This document shows positions 11,791 to 23,200 of a stretch of DNA of 64,000 bases, piece after piece. The position numbers and the translations under genes were made by a program. Source of the DNA: Eutreptiella sp. 'Long Island Sound 2002' (Eukaryota > Euglenozoa > Euglenophyceae > Eutreptiales > Eutreptiaceae); the NCBI GenBank assembly GCA_964036045.1, contig OZ038395.1:11327298-11391297 (forward strand), written 5' to 3'. Under the pieces are notes generated by a model. That model searched no databases and was not told the DNA's origin. It worked only from the letters and a program-made list of their open reading frames with translations. The first letter of the stretch is position 1, and each line of letters opens with the position of its first letter.

Positions 11791-12960
11791 TGTACCTTCT
11801 GTTGCATGCATCTGCCGAGTCTGTCCACTCACCTTCCCCAACTTCCAGGGCCAAAGCCAACATTTGTGACAGATCATGGGCATTCGTGCGCGGCCCCCAA
11901 TCTGTCCAATTGTCCGGCCCCTTGACGCAACTCCACAGCAGCAGTGAATCACTATGCACACGCTGTGCACAACCTCTGCAGTGTGTCTACAACATGTTCA
12001 CAGTGTCTACATGTTCAGGCCATGAGGGTACATTTGCCCGGCGCGCCCGGCATCCAACTCAATGTGCCGGCCATCCATCCCAATCCTTTACCCCCCAACA
12101 TCACTCCCTCCTCCAGCCCAGGCTACCTAACCCCTGCCGTCTCGGGGGGGCCACGTGTGGGCGGGATGGGTACATCCCCCCTGCCTTCTCGGGGGTCCCC
12201 AACACGGGGACAACAAATGGGGAAAATGGGGGACAACCGGGAAAACCGGGATAAACTTTGCCCGGCGCGTGCCTGGCACGCCAACAAACTCTCTGTATAC
12301 CACGTGTGCAACGGTAAATCATAAGAAATCGATAGACACACTCTATGATCCGTGGAACGGTGGCACTGCAGGCCAGCACACGGGTCATGGGTGGGGGGAT
12401 GCACACGTGCGGCTTGCACCGAACAACCGTTGGAAGACGCAGGGATGGGGCGGCCAACGCACCTTATCACAAAGGGATTGTTGACCTGCGGGGGCATCGC
12501 CGCCAAGACCCACGGGCGCCACACAGATGGGGCACCGCGGCTACGGAATGGCAGCCCATGCAGACATGACACGCTCTGTGACAGCGGTGTAGGATCGGGG
12601 CTGTGGAGGGATGGGAGCGTGTCTCGATGCCAAGTGCGGAGCCCGATGGCGCTGTTTTGGGGCCCTGGCTGTCGAGATCATGGCATCAACTGCCTGGCTC
12701 AAAGGCCCAGGGGGGTGACTGCCAACGGTCCTGATGCGACCACCCCCCCCAGCTATCTGTCAAAACTCGGGGGGGGGGTCCAGCCGGGGGTCGGGGGGGG
12801 GGGTTCCTGGCTCAAAGGCATCTCCATGCCCACTCGGTACTGGTCCACTACGGAATGGACCCCAACAACAGACGCCACCAAAATGGTGACCTGCTTTGGC
12901 TGCAAAACTGTTTGAATGTTGTTTGGGCACCGTTGTTGAAGATGGCAGGGGGTCGAGCAG

Positions 12961-13191
12961 GAATGTATTAGAAGGGGTTGGCCGGGACCCCCCTCCTCCT
13001 ATTGTCCCCCTCTGGTCCACGCCGAAGCCGCGGGGCGAAACGTTTTAAGCTCAAATCCTCTTGGCACCGAAGGCGCCGAAGCAAAATTTTGGATGTCAGC
13101 CTCAAACATTGGAAGGGGAGGGGGGGGGGTGGGGGTCCAGGGGGGGGTACCCCCCCTCCTCCTCAGGTGTACGGCCGGTCTAATACATCAC
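12961..13191 (+). mobile_element. MITE-like element, GTATTAGAAGG...TAATACATC family, copy 1
   Basis: Begins GAATGTATTAGAAGGGG and ends GGTCTAATACATCAC, an imperfect inverted repeat. The interior words ATCCTCTTGGCACCGAAGGC and CAGCCTCAAACATTGGAAGG recur at about 61830-62061. Tracts of G and C vary in length between the copies. Non-coding. Confidence 0.55.
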
Positions 13192-13498
13192 TGGGGCCAA
13201 GGGCTGAGGATGCAACAGCAATGCCCGGGATGCCTCGGGACAGGCGATTGAGAAAGACGCATTGTCGAGTCATGCTGCTGAAGCTGCAGACGCGCTTGCA
13301 AGGAAATGGAGGAGCAGTGGGCGGTGGCGACCGGATTGGTCACCGGAGTTTCCACAGGAACGACGCCTGGTCCGAGCTCGCTCAGTCCCTCGGCACTACT
13401 GTCCTTGGTCAACCCACCCACCCATGCACCCATGTGCCTGCCCATGGGTCCTCTGAAACTAACCCCATAGCACCTTCCCACTCACAGTGGGGGAATGG

Positions 13499-13821
13499 TT
13501 GCCCAGCGCGTGCCCGGTGCGCTACCTTTGTATTAAGTATCCTGGCTCTAGCCCCAAGTTTATCCGCACCTCGGGAAGTCCCCCAAGGAGACCGCAGTGG
13601 ACACCCTGGAGTTGTATCACCACATACCGGGACCATGGAGTCCGTTTCACAAATGTGAGACCAAGTGCAAAAGCACGCATCATTGCCTACCACACGCCCA
13701 TTATATGACAAAACTGCCACAGCAGGTTCACCAAAATTGGCCCGGTTGTTTGGTGAGGGGGGGGGGATGGTCCAAAAAAAAAAAGATGCCAGGCGCGCGC
13801 CCAGTGCACTAACACTCCCCC
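13499..13821. mobile_element. G-run element with subterminal 11-bp motifs, copy D1
   Basis: The 323-bp element begins GGGGGAATGGTTGCCCAGCG and ends GTGCACTAACACTCCCCC, matching in inverse orientation at the G run and the following AATG/AGTG. The triplet AGT flanks both ends (13496-13498 and 13822-13824). Subterminal motifs here are of the GCCCAGCGCGT type instead of GCACAGCGCGG. The interior has no recognisable gene. Confidence 0.55.
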
Positions 13822-14847
13822 AGTGGTGAGATGAGGTGAGGCTGCCTGGACGATCTCCCGATGCCATTGCCCAGTACCCGTGTACAGGGTGTAGGCGGCT
13901 ATTTCTGGTTTGGTACTGCCATACTGTGACCAACGGTGGGCACAACCAGCACCCTCAACAGCCCCGTGCTGTTTGGGTTGCACCGGGCCCAGTTCGCCCA
14001 ACCCCCCACTCCCTCCCCTGGGCTCTGAACAGATCTTTGGGTCCTGCTGGAGTGGGAGGGGGACACAGCGCGTAGTTCAGCCGCCATGCACCCTTCGGAC
14101 CCCCACAGGGAGGGATGAACGGCTGCCATCGGCCCCAGGGTGCCAGGGACACCGTGAGCCGGATGGGGGCGCTACCAAAAGCCCTGGCCATTGTGCACAT
14201 TCAGGCCCAGGGGTGGTTTCTAGGCCCCCAAAACTCATTCTCCTTGGTTCTTCTGCATTTGGGGACATTTGCAATCCCATTCCAAAGTGGAATGTCTGAA
14301 AAGACAAAATCGTAATTTAGGCTGCAGATGGTATTTTGTATCAGATACGTACAGATGGAGTGGGGTCAAATTCTGCCATGCCCAACTTTTTATAGCACAA
14401 ATCACCACCGAGGCACTTTCTTGTAGGCAGTAGTGACACTTCATGGTGTCCATCTGAACAAGGAACATTAAAAAACATGAATTTTCCAATGACCCAAGTA
14501 CATGGTGCAAATGTCAGATGATTGTGTTCCCAATGGGCCAGTACCTACACTGTACACAACGACAGTGAGGGGGGGGGGGGGGGGTAGCACCAGAACTTCC
14601 AACGCACCCCCCCCCACACACACAACCGCCAGCAATGCCATCCCCTTCTTATACCTATCCCTGGCGACTAGTCTATGGTTTTTTGTTGCAGCTCACCGGG
14701 AAACCCTCCGTATCAGCGCAATGCATCGGCGAAAATCGGAAACTGCATGATTCGGCAGACCGCTTCGGCGGTGTCGGCGAAAATTGGCCGCCGAAATGGG
14801 GGTTCGGTTGTGGTGGCTAAGGAAGGGCTGTAGCTATCTTTGCCCAT

Positions 14848-15108
14848 TTGTCTTCCTCAGCAGGTGAATGTTCCAGGTATGATGAGATGCCTGAACTACA
14901 GTCCTCCAGCAGTGATGATGACAGCACCAACAGCAATGTGCCTGCATCTGAAGAAAATCATTTATCAGAACCGGCCTTGTGTGCCACTCTTTGCTCAGGG
15001 TTCAGCTTGGAGACTGTGTTGGATCTTTTCAAACTACCGAACAAATTGTCAGAATCCGTGGAACTGGTATTTCCACAAAATCCAATATTCAAAAATCATT
15101 TACTTTGA
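14848..15108 (+). CDS. Unrecognised acidic coding-like stretch
   Basis: A frame of 86 codons with a protein-like composition: an acidic Ser/Asp/Glu-rich segment (SSSSDDDSTNSN, residues about 19-30), then LSEPALCATL and LETVLDLFKLPNKL, which look like helices. It is preceded by a good acceptor-like tract ending TTCCTCAG at about 14862, which overlaps the frame start, so the real exon may begin inside it. No family was recognised and no neighbouring exon was identified. It could be the N-terminal part of a transposon protein or a stray host exon. Confidence 0.25.
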   Translation: MSSSAGECSRYDEMPELQSSSSDDDSTNSNVPASEENHLSEPALCATLCSGFSLETVLDLFKLPNKLSESVELVFPQNPIFKNHLL

Positions 15109-15316
15109 ACCGTTCGCCTGAAATTAGTTTTTTTGCGGTTTTTTTTTTGGGCTTTGGTTTGCTGCAACCAAAATAGGGAAATGATTTTTGGTGGGGAAAG
15201 AGGGCAGGTTCCAGCCAGAGGGGTCTATCAACCCCCCCCCCCCCCTCCCCGCCTCACAGTTGAACACTCCACCAGAAAGTCCAGCCTAAAACGTCGGTAA
15301 CTTCTCTCTCAAACAC

Positions 15317-16111
15317 CTTCAGAGGACATCCTTGACCAGCACAAAGAGGAAATGGATGCCCTCCGCGATGCGCCAGGCAACGCATCCAACGTCGATGCCT
15401 TGGAGGACCGGCTGGTCCATGACTCCGTAGCCCTCGGAAGTTGATAGGCTGCGAGCAACGAAAACCAGACGTGTTCACAAGGACATCGCTGTATTCGTCA
15501 AATTGCATGAGACCGCAGGACTTGCAGCCATCCATCTGCTGGGAATGCCGGGGGTTCAATGTGTACGGCACCATGTCTGTGTTTGTGTGTTTGTGTACTC
15601 AAGAGGCAAGTGCGATGATGACTAAACAGGCCTGAGCTCCGGCAGTGGCGGGGCGCATCCCAGTGGGCGAGGTCCCGGCGGACGGGTGGGGCTTGGTGTC
15701 CGGGACGGGTGGCGGGCGGGTCCGGCCGGGTGGGGCGGGCCTGGGCGGGCGGCCGAGTCGGCGGCGTGGCGGACGGGTGGTGGGGTGGGGCCGACGGCTC
15801 GTTGGTTGGCCGGGGCGTTGCGACGGGCCAGAACTTCCAGAATGACAATTCCGAAGACGGGACGGAAGACACGAGTCATCCGTCGGTGTTGTCTTCGGAA
15901 GACAACACGAAAGACACCGGAGCAAGGCATAACGTATGAATGTACGCACTCTGTTGTGTCTGGCTGCTGACGGCTGAATGCAGCGCAGGAGCCCAGACTG
16001 CGGCATGAGAAAGGCGCCATCCATCTCGAAGTCAACACACGAGCAGCCAGCCCGCTCAGCACCTCGAATTAGGTGCAGCAGTCGATGGCTTATTACCCGA
16101 AGCTCAGCCAC
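15317..16111 (-). CDS. Possible exons of an unrecognised minus-strand gene
   Basis: Three coding-like pieces are visible on the minus strand. Near 16111-15975 there is AELRVISHRLLHLIRG followed by CSCVDFEMDGAF. Near 15574-15470 there is MDGCKSCGLMQFDEYSDVL. Near 15439-15317, after an acceptor-like TTGCTCGCAG, there is GYGVMDQPVLQG and IAEGIHFLFVLVKDVL before a stop. They are in different frames, and no consistent set of splice sites could be proven. Between the first two lies an unrelated GC-rich stretch. No family was recognised. Confidence 0.2.
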
Positions 16112-16146
16112 CCCAGCCGTCCATTAGGCAGGGGGCGAAAACCGTC

Positions 16147-16325
16147 ACACACAACCCGAGGCCGTGCACACCGGGAGTCACCAACGGCGGTTGGCGACTA
16201 ACCGATGGCCCGATGCGGTTAGAAGATGCCCTTTGGCCTGTAACCGCCGGCGGTTGGCTAGTGACCGACAGTTCCGTAGCAACCGCCGGCGGTTCGGAGG
16301 TCAGCACCGGCCGCAGGTTTGTGTC
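16147..16325 (+). repeat. Repeat pair member, shared with 18195-18370
   Basis: The block starts ACAACCCGAGGCCGTGCACA and contains AACCGATGGCCCGATGCGGT and two copies of AACCGCCGGCGGTT, itself a 14-bp perfect palindrome. The second copy 2 kb away is nearly identical. Confidence 0.65.
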
Positions 16326-17604
16326 GGAAATGATCTGCGAAGGAACACGCGCACGCCAGGGGCATCGGAGCGCACTGTTCCAAGCCCCCGCCCAGAGGAC
16401 CAAGACGGTGCTTGGTCCCCAGGGCCTTGGCATACGTGGGGGATGGGGCCACGACCGACGGGGAGTACCCCTGAAGCCATCCGTCAGGCCCCGTTGGTGC
16501 TGAGGTGGGGGACCACTTGGGGCGTCCGCGTGGAGGCCCCTGGAGGGGGGGGGGGGTCTACCCCTGCCCTGCACGAGGGGGAGGGGGGGCTGTCGAGTAC
16601 AGGGGGGCCTGTGGGCTGGCCCGTGGGGGCATCCGGTGCAACAACGCACTTGGTCGTGCTGCGGGGGGGGGGGGGGGGGCTTGGGGCTCGGAGGCGGACC
16701 CCCGAAGGAATGCTGAGTTATTGCACGTGGGCACAAGAGGCGATCAGCACAAAAACGCAGAAAGAAAATCGGCTCGTCAGTGGCCAAAAAGACCATAGGT
16801 ACCTTTCTGTCACAAGAATGAGACACAGAGGTGCCAGTGGGTAGGCCACCAACACGCAGAGCAATGGATCGCAGCGGTACGTTCTGAACCACCGCCAAGC
16901 TGGTACCATCGGATCTGAAATGTTGACTACACATTGACTTCACATATAGCGGGAAACCGTGATCCCCCCTCCCCCCGCACTAACTGTTGGTCGGAGGCCC
17001 CCTAGGGGGGCGGGGGGGGGGGCGATTGGGGGGAGGGTCCAGGAGGGATTTGGGGGGTGAGACCCAATAAAAACAACCAGCCCAATGCAAACCACAGGTA
17101 ATGCACTCCACAGTCAGACATTAGTGCATCTTGCTTCTCTATCCCAACCCTGGCTCCACCCCAAGTGGCGTGTTTAGACGCCCGCTTCTCGATTAATCGT
17201 GTCACCCAATGGCATTTGGTGTCCACCTCATCTCTTACAATCGGCTCATTCTCGTGCCCCCGTGTGCCTGTCTCGGTTTGCGTGTAAGCGTGCAACTCTG
17301 TCGCTGGTCATGAGCCGCTCATCTTCAAGCACGAATATGTCCTTCGAGGGCGGGGCATCGGGACCTCAAGACACACGCCGCGTCTGAAACAGAAAACAGA
17401 ACACCATGTCTGACTACACTCAGTCAGACAATCACAGTCAGTAGCTGTCAGTCAGACATCAGCAATCAGTGGCGGATAAAGAAAACATGCATTCCCCGCG
17501 GGGGCGATTGGGGAGGGGGGGACCGTCGGGCGCCTTTGGCGCCCATGGGCTCCTCAGGCCGATACCTTTGGCGACGAACTGTTGGCCGGAGGCCCCATGG
17601 GCAC

Positions 17605-17811
17605 GGATGCATTCGAAGGGAAGGGACCTCGGAGGCGGCCCCAGAAGCGGTTGGACTGGCGGTTGGAGGGGGTCGCCGAAGCGGTTGGTGGCAGTTACTG
17701 TCGGTTACAAATGCCATTGAGCCTGGCACCTGCTGTCATGGAGACGGTGGCTGGGCATAGGCTGAGCGCCCTGGAGAGGGGGGGGGGTAACCTCCTCTTC
17801 CAACGCATCCC
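17605..17811 (+). mobile_element. MITE-like inverted-repeat element, GGGATGCATT family, copy 3
   Basis: Same orientation and order of words as 93-299, from GGATGCATTCGAAGGG to CCAACGCATCC. Just upstream (17520-17600) is a GGGCGCC...GGCGCCCATGG palindromic segment that also occurs near 48305-48385. Confidence 0.55.
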
Positions 17812-18194
17812 TGCCCATGGGGGTGGGGTGGGGTGGGGGGGAGGGCGGGGGTAGTCCGCGTCCCGGGACCCGCGGAGGCGCCCCCCCCCCGGGGGTTGTG
17901 GGCGTTGGGGGCGTTGGGGTCACAAAGTGCGCCGGTCGGTGCGCACTGGTCCGGGTGCTGAGGAGGACCTTGTCTGCAGCGTGTGCCCACAGACGTGCGG
18001 TTGATGAATGGGAGTGGGACGCCTGCCCCTCGGCCCGCACGTGCTGCTGCTGCCCTGCGGCGGCCCTCCCACGCCGCCGCCGGTAGTGCTTCACACGCAG
18101 TCAGTCCCAAGACCGTGAGGGTTGGAGGGTGTTCACTGGGGACCATGTACACAGCCAAACCAGGTCGTGGTCGGACCAAAACCGATCCACCCGC

Positions 18195-18370
18195 CGCACA
18201 CACAACCCGAGGCCGTGCACACCGGGAGTCACCAACGGCGGTTGGCGACTAACCGATGGCCCGATGCGGTTAGAAGATGCCCCTTGGCCTGTAACCGCCG
18301 GCGGTTGGCTGGTGACCGACAAGTCCAGGCAACCGCCGGCGGTTCGGAGGTCAGCACCGGCCGCAGGGTT
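18195..18370 (+). repeat. Repeat pair member, shared with 16147-16325
   Basis: Nearly identical to 16147-16325, including the AACCGCCGGCGGTT palindromes. The flanking sequences differ, so this is a dispersed repeat and not part of a larger duplication. Confidence 0.65.
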
Positions 18371-18683
18371 GTCTTTGAGTTGGAAGGAAGCCGTCACACA
18401 TATATACATCTACAGCGGGGGTGCGCAGCGTTACAAGAGGGCGTTCTCAGTGCACTTGTGTCGAGCGAAAACCGTGAAGAGCATCGCCCCCGATGCGGTT
18501 GCGTGTGGGGCCCGGAGGGGCATAGCGGCGGCCGGCCCCCCACGGGGACCAGACCCTAGGGGCAGCAGGAGGCAGGGCAGTCGAGAAGCGAGAAGCACAA
18601 CCCAACATATCGTGGCCACGGGCCAAGCGTGGGGTGCGCCAGGCGAGCCGGTACAGAGGGGGGGGGGCCTCTGCTGCCACTTG

Positions 18684-18895
18684 GGGGGCGTGTTTGCACA
18701 GCGCGTGCGCGGCGCCAATTATTGCGTTGTTCATCCCGGGAACACCCCTGCGAACCACCCCCCTACAGAAGCGTGCACGATCCATTCAAAACAGCATCGG
18801 AGGTGCAGAATTCAGGACCTTGGGACCCGTGGCTACCGGCGGTGGAAAGCAGCCGACTTTTCGCACAGCGCGGGCGCAGCGCACGGTGCGCCCCC
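18684..18895. mobile_element. G-run element with 11-bp subterminal motifs, copy A2
   Basis: The 212-bp element begins GGGGGCGTGTTTGCACAGCG and ends GCACGGTGCGCCCCC, with 11-bp motifs near both ends. TTG is duplicated at 18681-18683 and 18896-18898, matching a 3-bp target duplication. It is close in sequence to the copy near 22857-23070. Non-coding. Confidence 0.65.
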
Positions 18896-18964
18896 TTGAT
18901 ACACGAGATGCCACGGGTGTGTGGCAGGGGAAATGAGGCTCCGTGGGAATCAGCCCCGGACTCC

Positions 18965-19235
18965 TCCGGCTCCGTTGACCGTGCGGACCGGCACCGCACG
19001 TTTGCGCCCTGAAACATGTGTGACCGGACTTGAAAGCGGTGCCCGTAGCTCTGTCGAAGGCGTCGACGGGCTGCCCCTTCGGCATTTGTGGAGGACCCCC
19101 CCCCCCGGCCCATGTGTCGGGGCAGGGGCCCTGTTGTCCAATGGGCAGGCCCGGCAGCAGAGCTCCCACATGGAAAGGCGGTGGGGCTGTGCTTCGTGTT
19201 GACCCTCCGCAGTTCGAGCGGCATTTGAAGTCCTG
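18965..19235 (+). repeat. Long dispersed repeat, inverted partner of 5925-6200
   Basis: About 270 bp. See the entry at 5925-6200. The copies differ by a few substitutions and by the length of a G/C run. Confidence 0.65.
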
Positions 19236-19673
19236 GATAGCCCTCATGTGCGTGGGTGTGTGCGCGCGCGCACCCACCCGCTGCCTAGTGTCGTGCAGTG
19301 TACTGCCCCCAGTCACTGCGTAGTGTCGTCTCTGTTGCACGGTTCCCTGCAACTCAGTAATACTCGCCCCTGTCATCGCCAGCGCTCAGTAGGAACCGGA
19401 TGTGTCCAGTACCGGCCTGGGCAGGGCGCAGTCCCTTGTGAGTACACGTCTCATCTGCCGGGCGCTAGTGGCCAGTCTGCACTCGACACCCGAGATGTGG
19501 CCGGGCGGGTACGGCCGGGGACAGGCGCGGAACGCCGCGCACGGTCCCTCCTCCGCGCGGTCCCTACCGCCGGAAAAGGAAAGAAAAGAAAGGGAAAGCA
19601 CCTGCTGGCCTCCGTCACATCCAAGTCTGTGGTGGAAGGACATTGCGGAGCATGCGGCCCTCGAGGGGACGTC

Positions 19674-20017
19674 TGCCCGGTGCCTGCCCGGCGCGTGCCC
19701 GGCATCCAACTCAATGTCCCGGCCATCCATCCCAATGCTTTACCCCCGTCATACCGAGCGTGCGGTGCTCTTCTAACAATCGCAAAAGCACAACCCATTC
19801 AAAGACTGGACGAAGTGGTGGCGAGGGGGTGTAATGACAACATGAGCCTCTCTTGGAATCGTTGCTTGCTCCCTTGGGCACTAAAATAAGTGCCCAAATC
19901 CCATTGTGCTCGGCGAGGGCGGACAATCCCATACAGACACACACCCCCAAACGACCGGAGGTTGGATGGTGACCGTCGCAACTTTGCCCGGCGCGCGCGG
20001 CGCGCTACCGTTCCCTC
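19674..20017. mobile_element. Probable G-run element, GCCCGGCGCGT motif type
   Basis: Starts near GAGGGGACGTCTGCCCGGTG and ends near GGCGCGCTACCGTTCCCTC. Both ends have 11-bp motifs with a GCCCGGCGCGT core. A related left end occurs at 12028-12060. The target duplication is not clear, so the boundaries are approximate. Confidence 0.35.
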
Positions 20018-20065
20018 CTACGCCCAGCGTACGGACCGCCCGTTCAACAGTCGACCCCGAAGCTC

Positions 20066-20145
20066 AGCTTCGAACCCACGACCTTCGGGCACGCCTTCGG
20101 GCGGCGTTCGGGGCCTTATGCTCTACTCCCGGCGCCGGTCGAGTA
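20066..20145 (-). repeat. tRNA-like (SINE-type) sequence
   Basis: On the minus strand the sequence shows GGGAGTAGAGCATAAGG, like the D-arm of a tRNA, and GTCGTGGGTTCGAAGC, like a B box, with an extended GC-rich insertion between. It lies just 3' of the last SET/MYND exon. It does not fold to a standard cloverleaf by eye. Confidence 0.3.
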
Positions 20146-20206
20146 GCTGTGCACCGGGCGTCCCCATAGGCCGCCCTGCCCATGTGCGCGTGCGGCAGGT
20201 CGGCGG

Positions 20207-23200
20207 TCAGCCGGTGGCGACCCCGAAATCCGCCGCAAACTTGTGGAATAGGAGGTTCTGGGCGCCGCCGAGGCACGTGCGGCAGATCTCCAGGGCCCTC
20301 TGCATGGCGTGGGAGGACCCCGCGGCGTTGCCGGCGGCGAGGTACGCGCCGCAAAGCTTCACGAGGGAGAACAGCGTCAGCTGGCTCGAGAACCTGGAGG
20401 CAGGGGGCAGGGCAGGGGGAGGGGCAGGGGGGAGGGGGGGCGGGCACAGGGACGGCGACGGGCAGGGGGGGCACGTGCAGGGGGGCGCTGCCATCGAGGC
20501 GAGGGCCGGGGCAGGGGCATGGGCACGGGCAGCGGCAGGGACGGCGATACGGCCCGTAAAGGCCCAGGATCAGGGGCAACGCTGACCGCGGCGCTTATCC
20601 CGGGCCAACGCAGGCGGGGGGTGGACGTCTGGAAGAATGATAAAGGGAGGACGAAAGCGGTCCATGATTCGCCAGCTGATCAGCGACGTCATTGCCATGC
20701 AAACCAGTATGGCTGGGAATCTTGATCCAGTCAACAATGGCGGTGGAAGATGCGATGAGATCCCATGGCTGGATCCACAGGTCTGCATTTGAGACTGGCC
20801 CTGCCGCAGACACCCAACCATTCTGCTGCGACCAATGGGCGGACCCCTGCAGCCCTGCATACACGTATTCGGACTCCACAGCCACAGCGATTTCCCTGTC
20901 CAATGTTCCAAATTGTTGGACCACTGCTATTACCGCCACGAGCTCAGCCCTATTAATGGTCTGCTTCATTGCCCATGGGAGGGGTGCACTGGTTTCCCAT
21001 TCGCCAAGACTGGTGGCTCTGTACCCCCCCACCCATCCCGTCTTGTCCTGCCATTTGGCAGACCCGTCTGTCCACGCAATAGCGCACCCCGGCTGCTCGA
21101 GCTGAGTCAAGACAAGTCGTGCCTGCCCGACCAATTCTTGCTTTTTCCCAATTGCCCTCCTCTTTTTGTCCCTCTCTGGTGACGTGGGCTCAGGTTGTGT
21201 GACCAAGATTTTGCCCCCCCAAAGTGAACCAGTACGCTGTAATGCAGCGAGTGTATTCCTGACGGATAGGAAAGAATCTGATAAAGCCCTTGCCAACGGG
21301 AAACTTGTTCGATAAGAGTGATCCAGACTTTAACAAAAGATTCAAAAGTGGGTATCGAAGTGTTTTGTCGCACTGAGTTCATCATGACTGATTAATGGTC
21401 CTGTCAATTGAGGCCTTGTCCCGAACTCCCCCCCCTCAGTTTTGGGGGGCTCTATTGACCTCGCCCCCCCCACCCGGAGTTGAAACCCCGACTTCTCGAA
21501 GGACAGTGCCCCCCTCTCTTCTCTACTCTCTCCTCTGCCCCTGCCCCTGCCCCTGTCCACGTGCTTGGGTGGATACTTGAAGGGCTCCAGAAGGCGGTAC
21601 AGCAGCTCGTTGGCCTTGATTGCCCCCAGAAGGTCCCCGGACTCATGGCAGACCACCGAATACTGCCGGATGACGTCAAAGTGCTCCGACCGCAGGTCAC
21701 TATCGCAGCCTCGGGCCTCCAAGTCATACACCTGCTCAAAGACCGGCTGCAGCGCGGGGCGGGTCTTCGCGGACAGTGCCCCTTCCATCTCCGACAGCAG
21801 CGCCTCCGCCGCCAGCGGACTGGCGGTCGCGCGCGCCGCCTCGGCCTGGCACCGCGCGCACGTGCACTCGAAGCTCAGGTCGCGCAGCGCCGCGCGCCGC
21901 GCGCCGAGGCCGTACTCGGGGTGGGCGAGGTACGAGATGCACAGCTCAGCGCCCTTGGGGACCGCGCGGGTGGTGCGGACGAAGAGCGTGCGGCCCACGA
22001 CGTGGGGGTACCCGTTGGGGGCGCAGCTGTGGTTGAAGAACGCCCCGCGGTAGAAGAGCCCCAGCGCCGTGCTGTCCATCGCCGCCGACACGTACGTCTC
22101 GTACGCGAAGACCGAGAAGGCGTTGTGCGCCACGACGCGGTCGACGTGGTCGCCGCCCTCCGCCGTCCCGCCGCCTTCGTCGACCGCCCCGCACCCGCCC
22201 TCCGCCGTCCCGCCGCCTTCGTCAACCGCCCCGCACCCGCCACCAACGGCGCCCCCGTCCGCCCGGCACCCGCCGGCCGCGCCCGCGTCGTCCCCGCCGG
22301 CCCCCGGGCCCTCCTCGCCCTCCCGCGGCCACAGATCCCGCAGCCGCGCGCGCACCCGCGGCCCCCCGCGCCGGAGCTGGGCCGCGAGGTCGCGCCCCGC
22401 CGCCAGCGCCTCCTCCCGCAGCACCAGCGTCCCCGGCGGCAAATCCTCCGTGGCCACGTACCCGAGGCCGTGCGCCGTCGCGGCCTTCGCGATGCCGAAC
22501 AGCAGCTCCTCGGCCTCGACGCCGGCGGCGGCGCGGCGGTAGTCCTGGTACCCGAGGCAGAAGGGCTTGAGGCGCCGGAACGCGTCCCGGGCCTCGGCCC
22601 CGGCGCCGCCGGGGGCGAGCGCCTGCTCGGGGGTCTGGCCGGCGCTGTTCCGGAGGCGGAGGTCCACGTCGAAGTTGGCCTGGCTGAGGGTCATGTCGAT
22701 GAAGGGGGCGTTGGCGGACATGCAGGCCAAGTGCAGCGCGGTGTCTCCGTCGGGCGTCTACGACAAGCGGAAGCAGCGCCCGGCGGTCGGGGGTGCGGCG
22801 GGGCTGTCCGAAAAAAATGAAAAGCAAATTCTCGTTGGGTCCCCCTTGACTACATCGGGGGCGTGTTTGCACAGCGCGCGCACAGCGCCAATTATTGCGT
22901 TGTTCATCCCGGGAACACCCCTGCACACCAACCCCCTACAGAAGAAGCGTGCATGATCCATTTAAAAACCGCATCGGGGGTGCAGAATTCAGGACCCTGG
23001 GACCCGGGGCTACCGGGGGTGGAAAACAGCCGACTTTTCGCACAGCGCGCACACAGCACACAGCCAGGCGCTGTTGGTTGACTGCCGCTGCGCGGGTGCA
23101 CTCCTGCAGGCTTCACACCCCCGTACCCCTCACCCTGAACTGACACAAGTGCTACAGCCTGCCTTTTTGCGGAAAACAGCGCCGTTTGTCGAGAGGTGGT

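Larger units (their letters stand above)
10483..20206. other. 9.7 kb of repeats and unrecognised sequence
   Basis: No gene here could be assigned. The stretch contains a 180-bp repeat pair (10566-10745 and 11619-11790), long G and C runs, a G-run element (13499-13821), a TAATACATCA element (12961-13191), a paired GCGGTTGG-rich repeat (16147-16325 and 18195-18370), and the long repeat at 18965-19235. Coding-like stretches of unknown nature are listed separately at 14848-15108 and 15317-16111. Several tens of short open frames elsewhere look random in composition. Confidence 0.6.

Noticed and set aside
13195-13330. AAEAADALARKW on the plus strand as a possible RNase H end
   Set aside because: Only this short stretch is reminiscent. 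No Asp/Glu motifs precede it, so it is not reported as a feature.
21480-22820. A 446-codon plus-strand frame opposite the SET/MYND exon
   Set aside because: It is a GC-rich shadow (Arg/Ala/Pro-rich) of the real minus-strand exon, which has SET motifs and matching splice phases.
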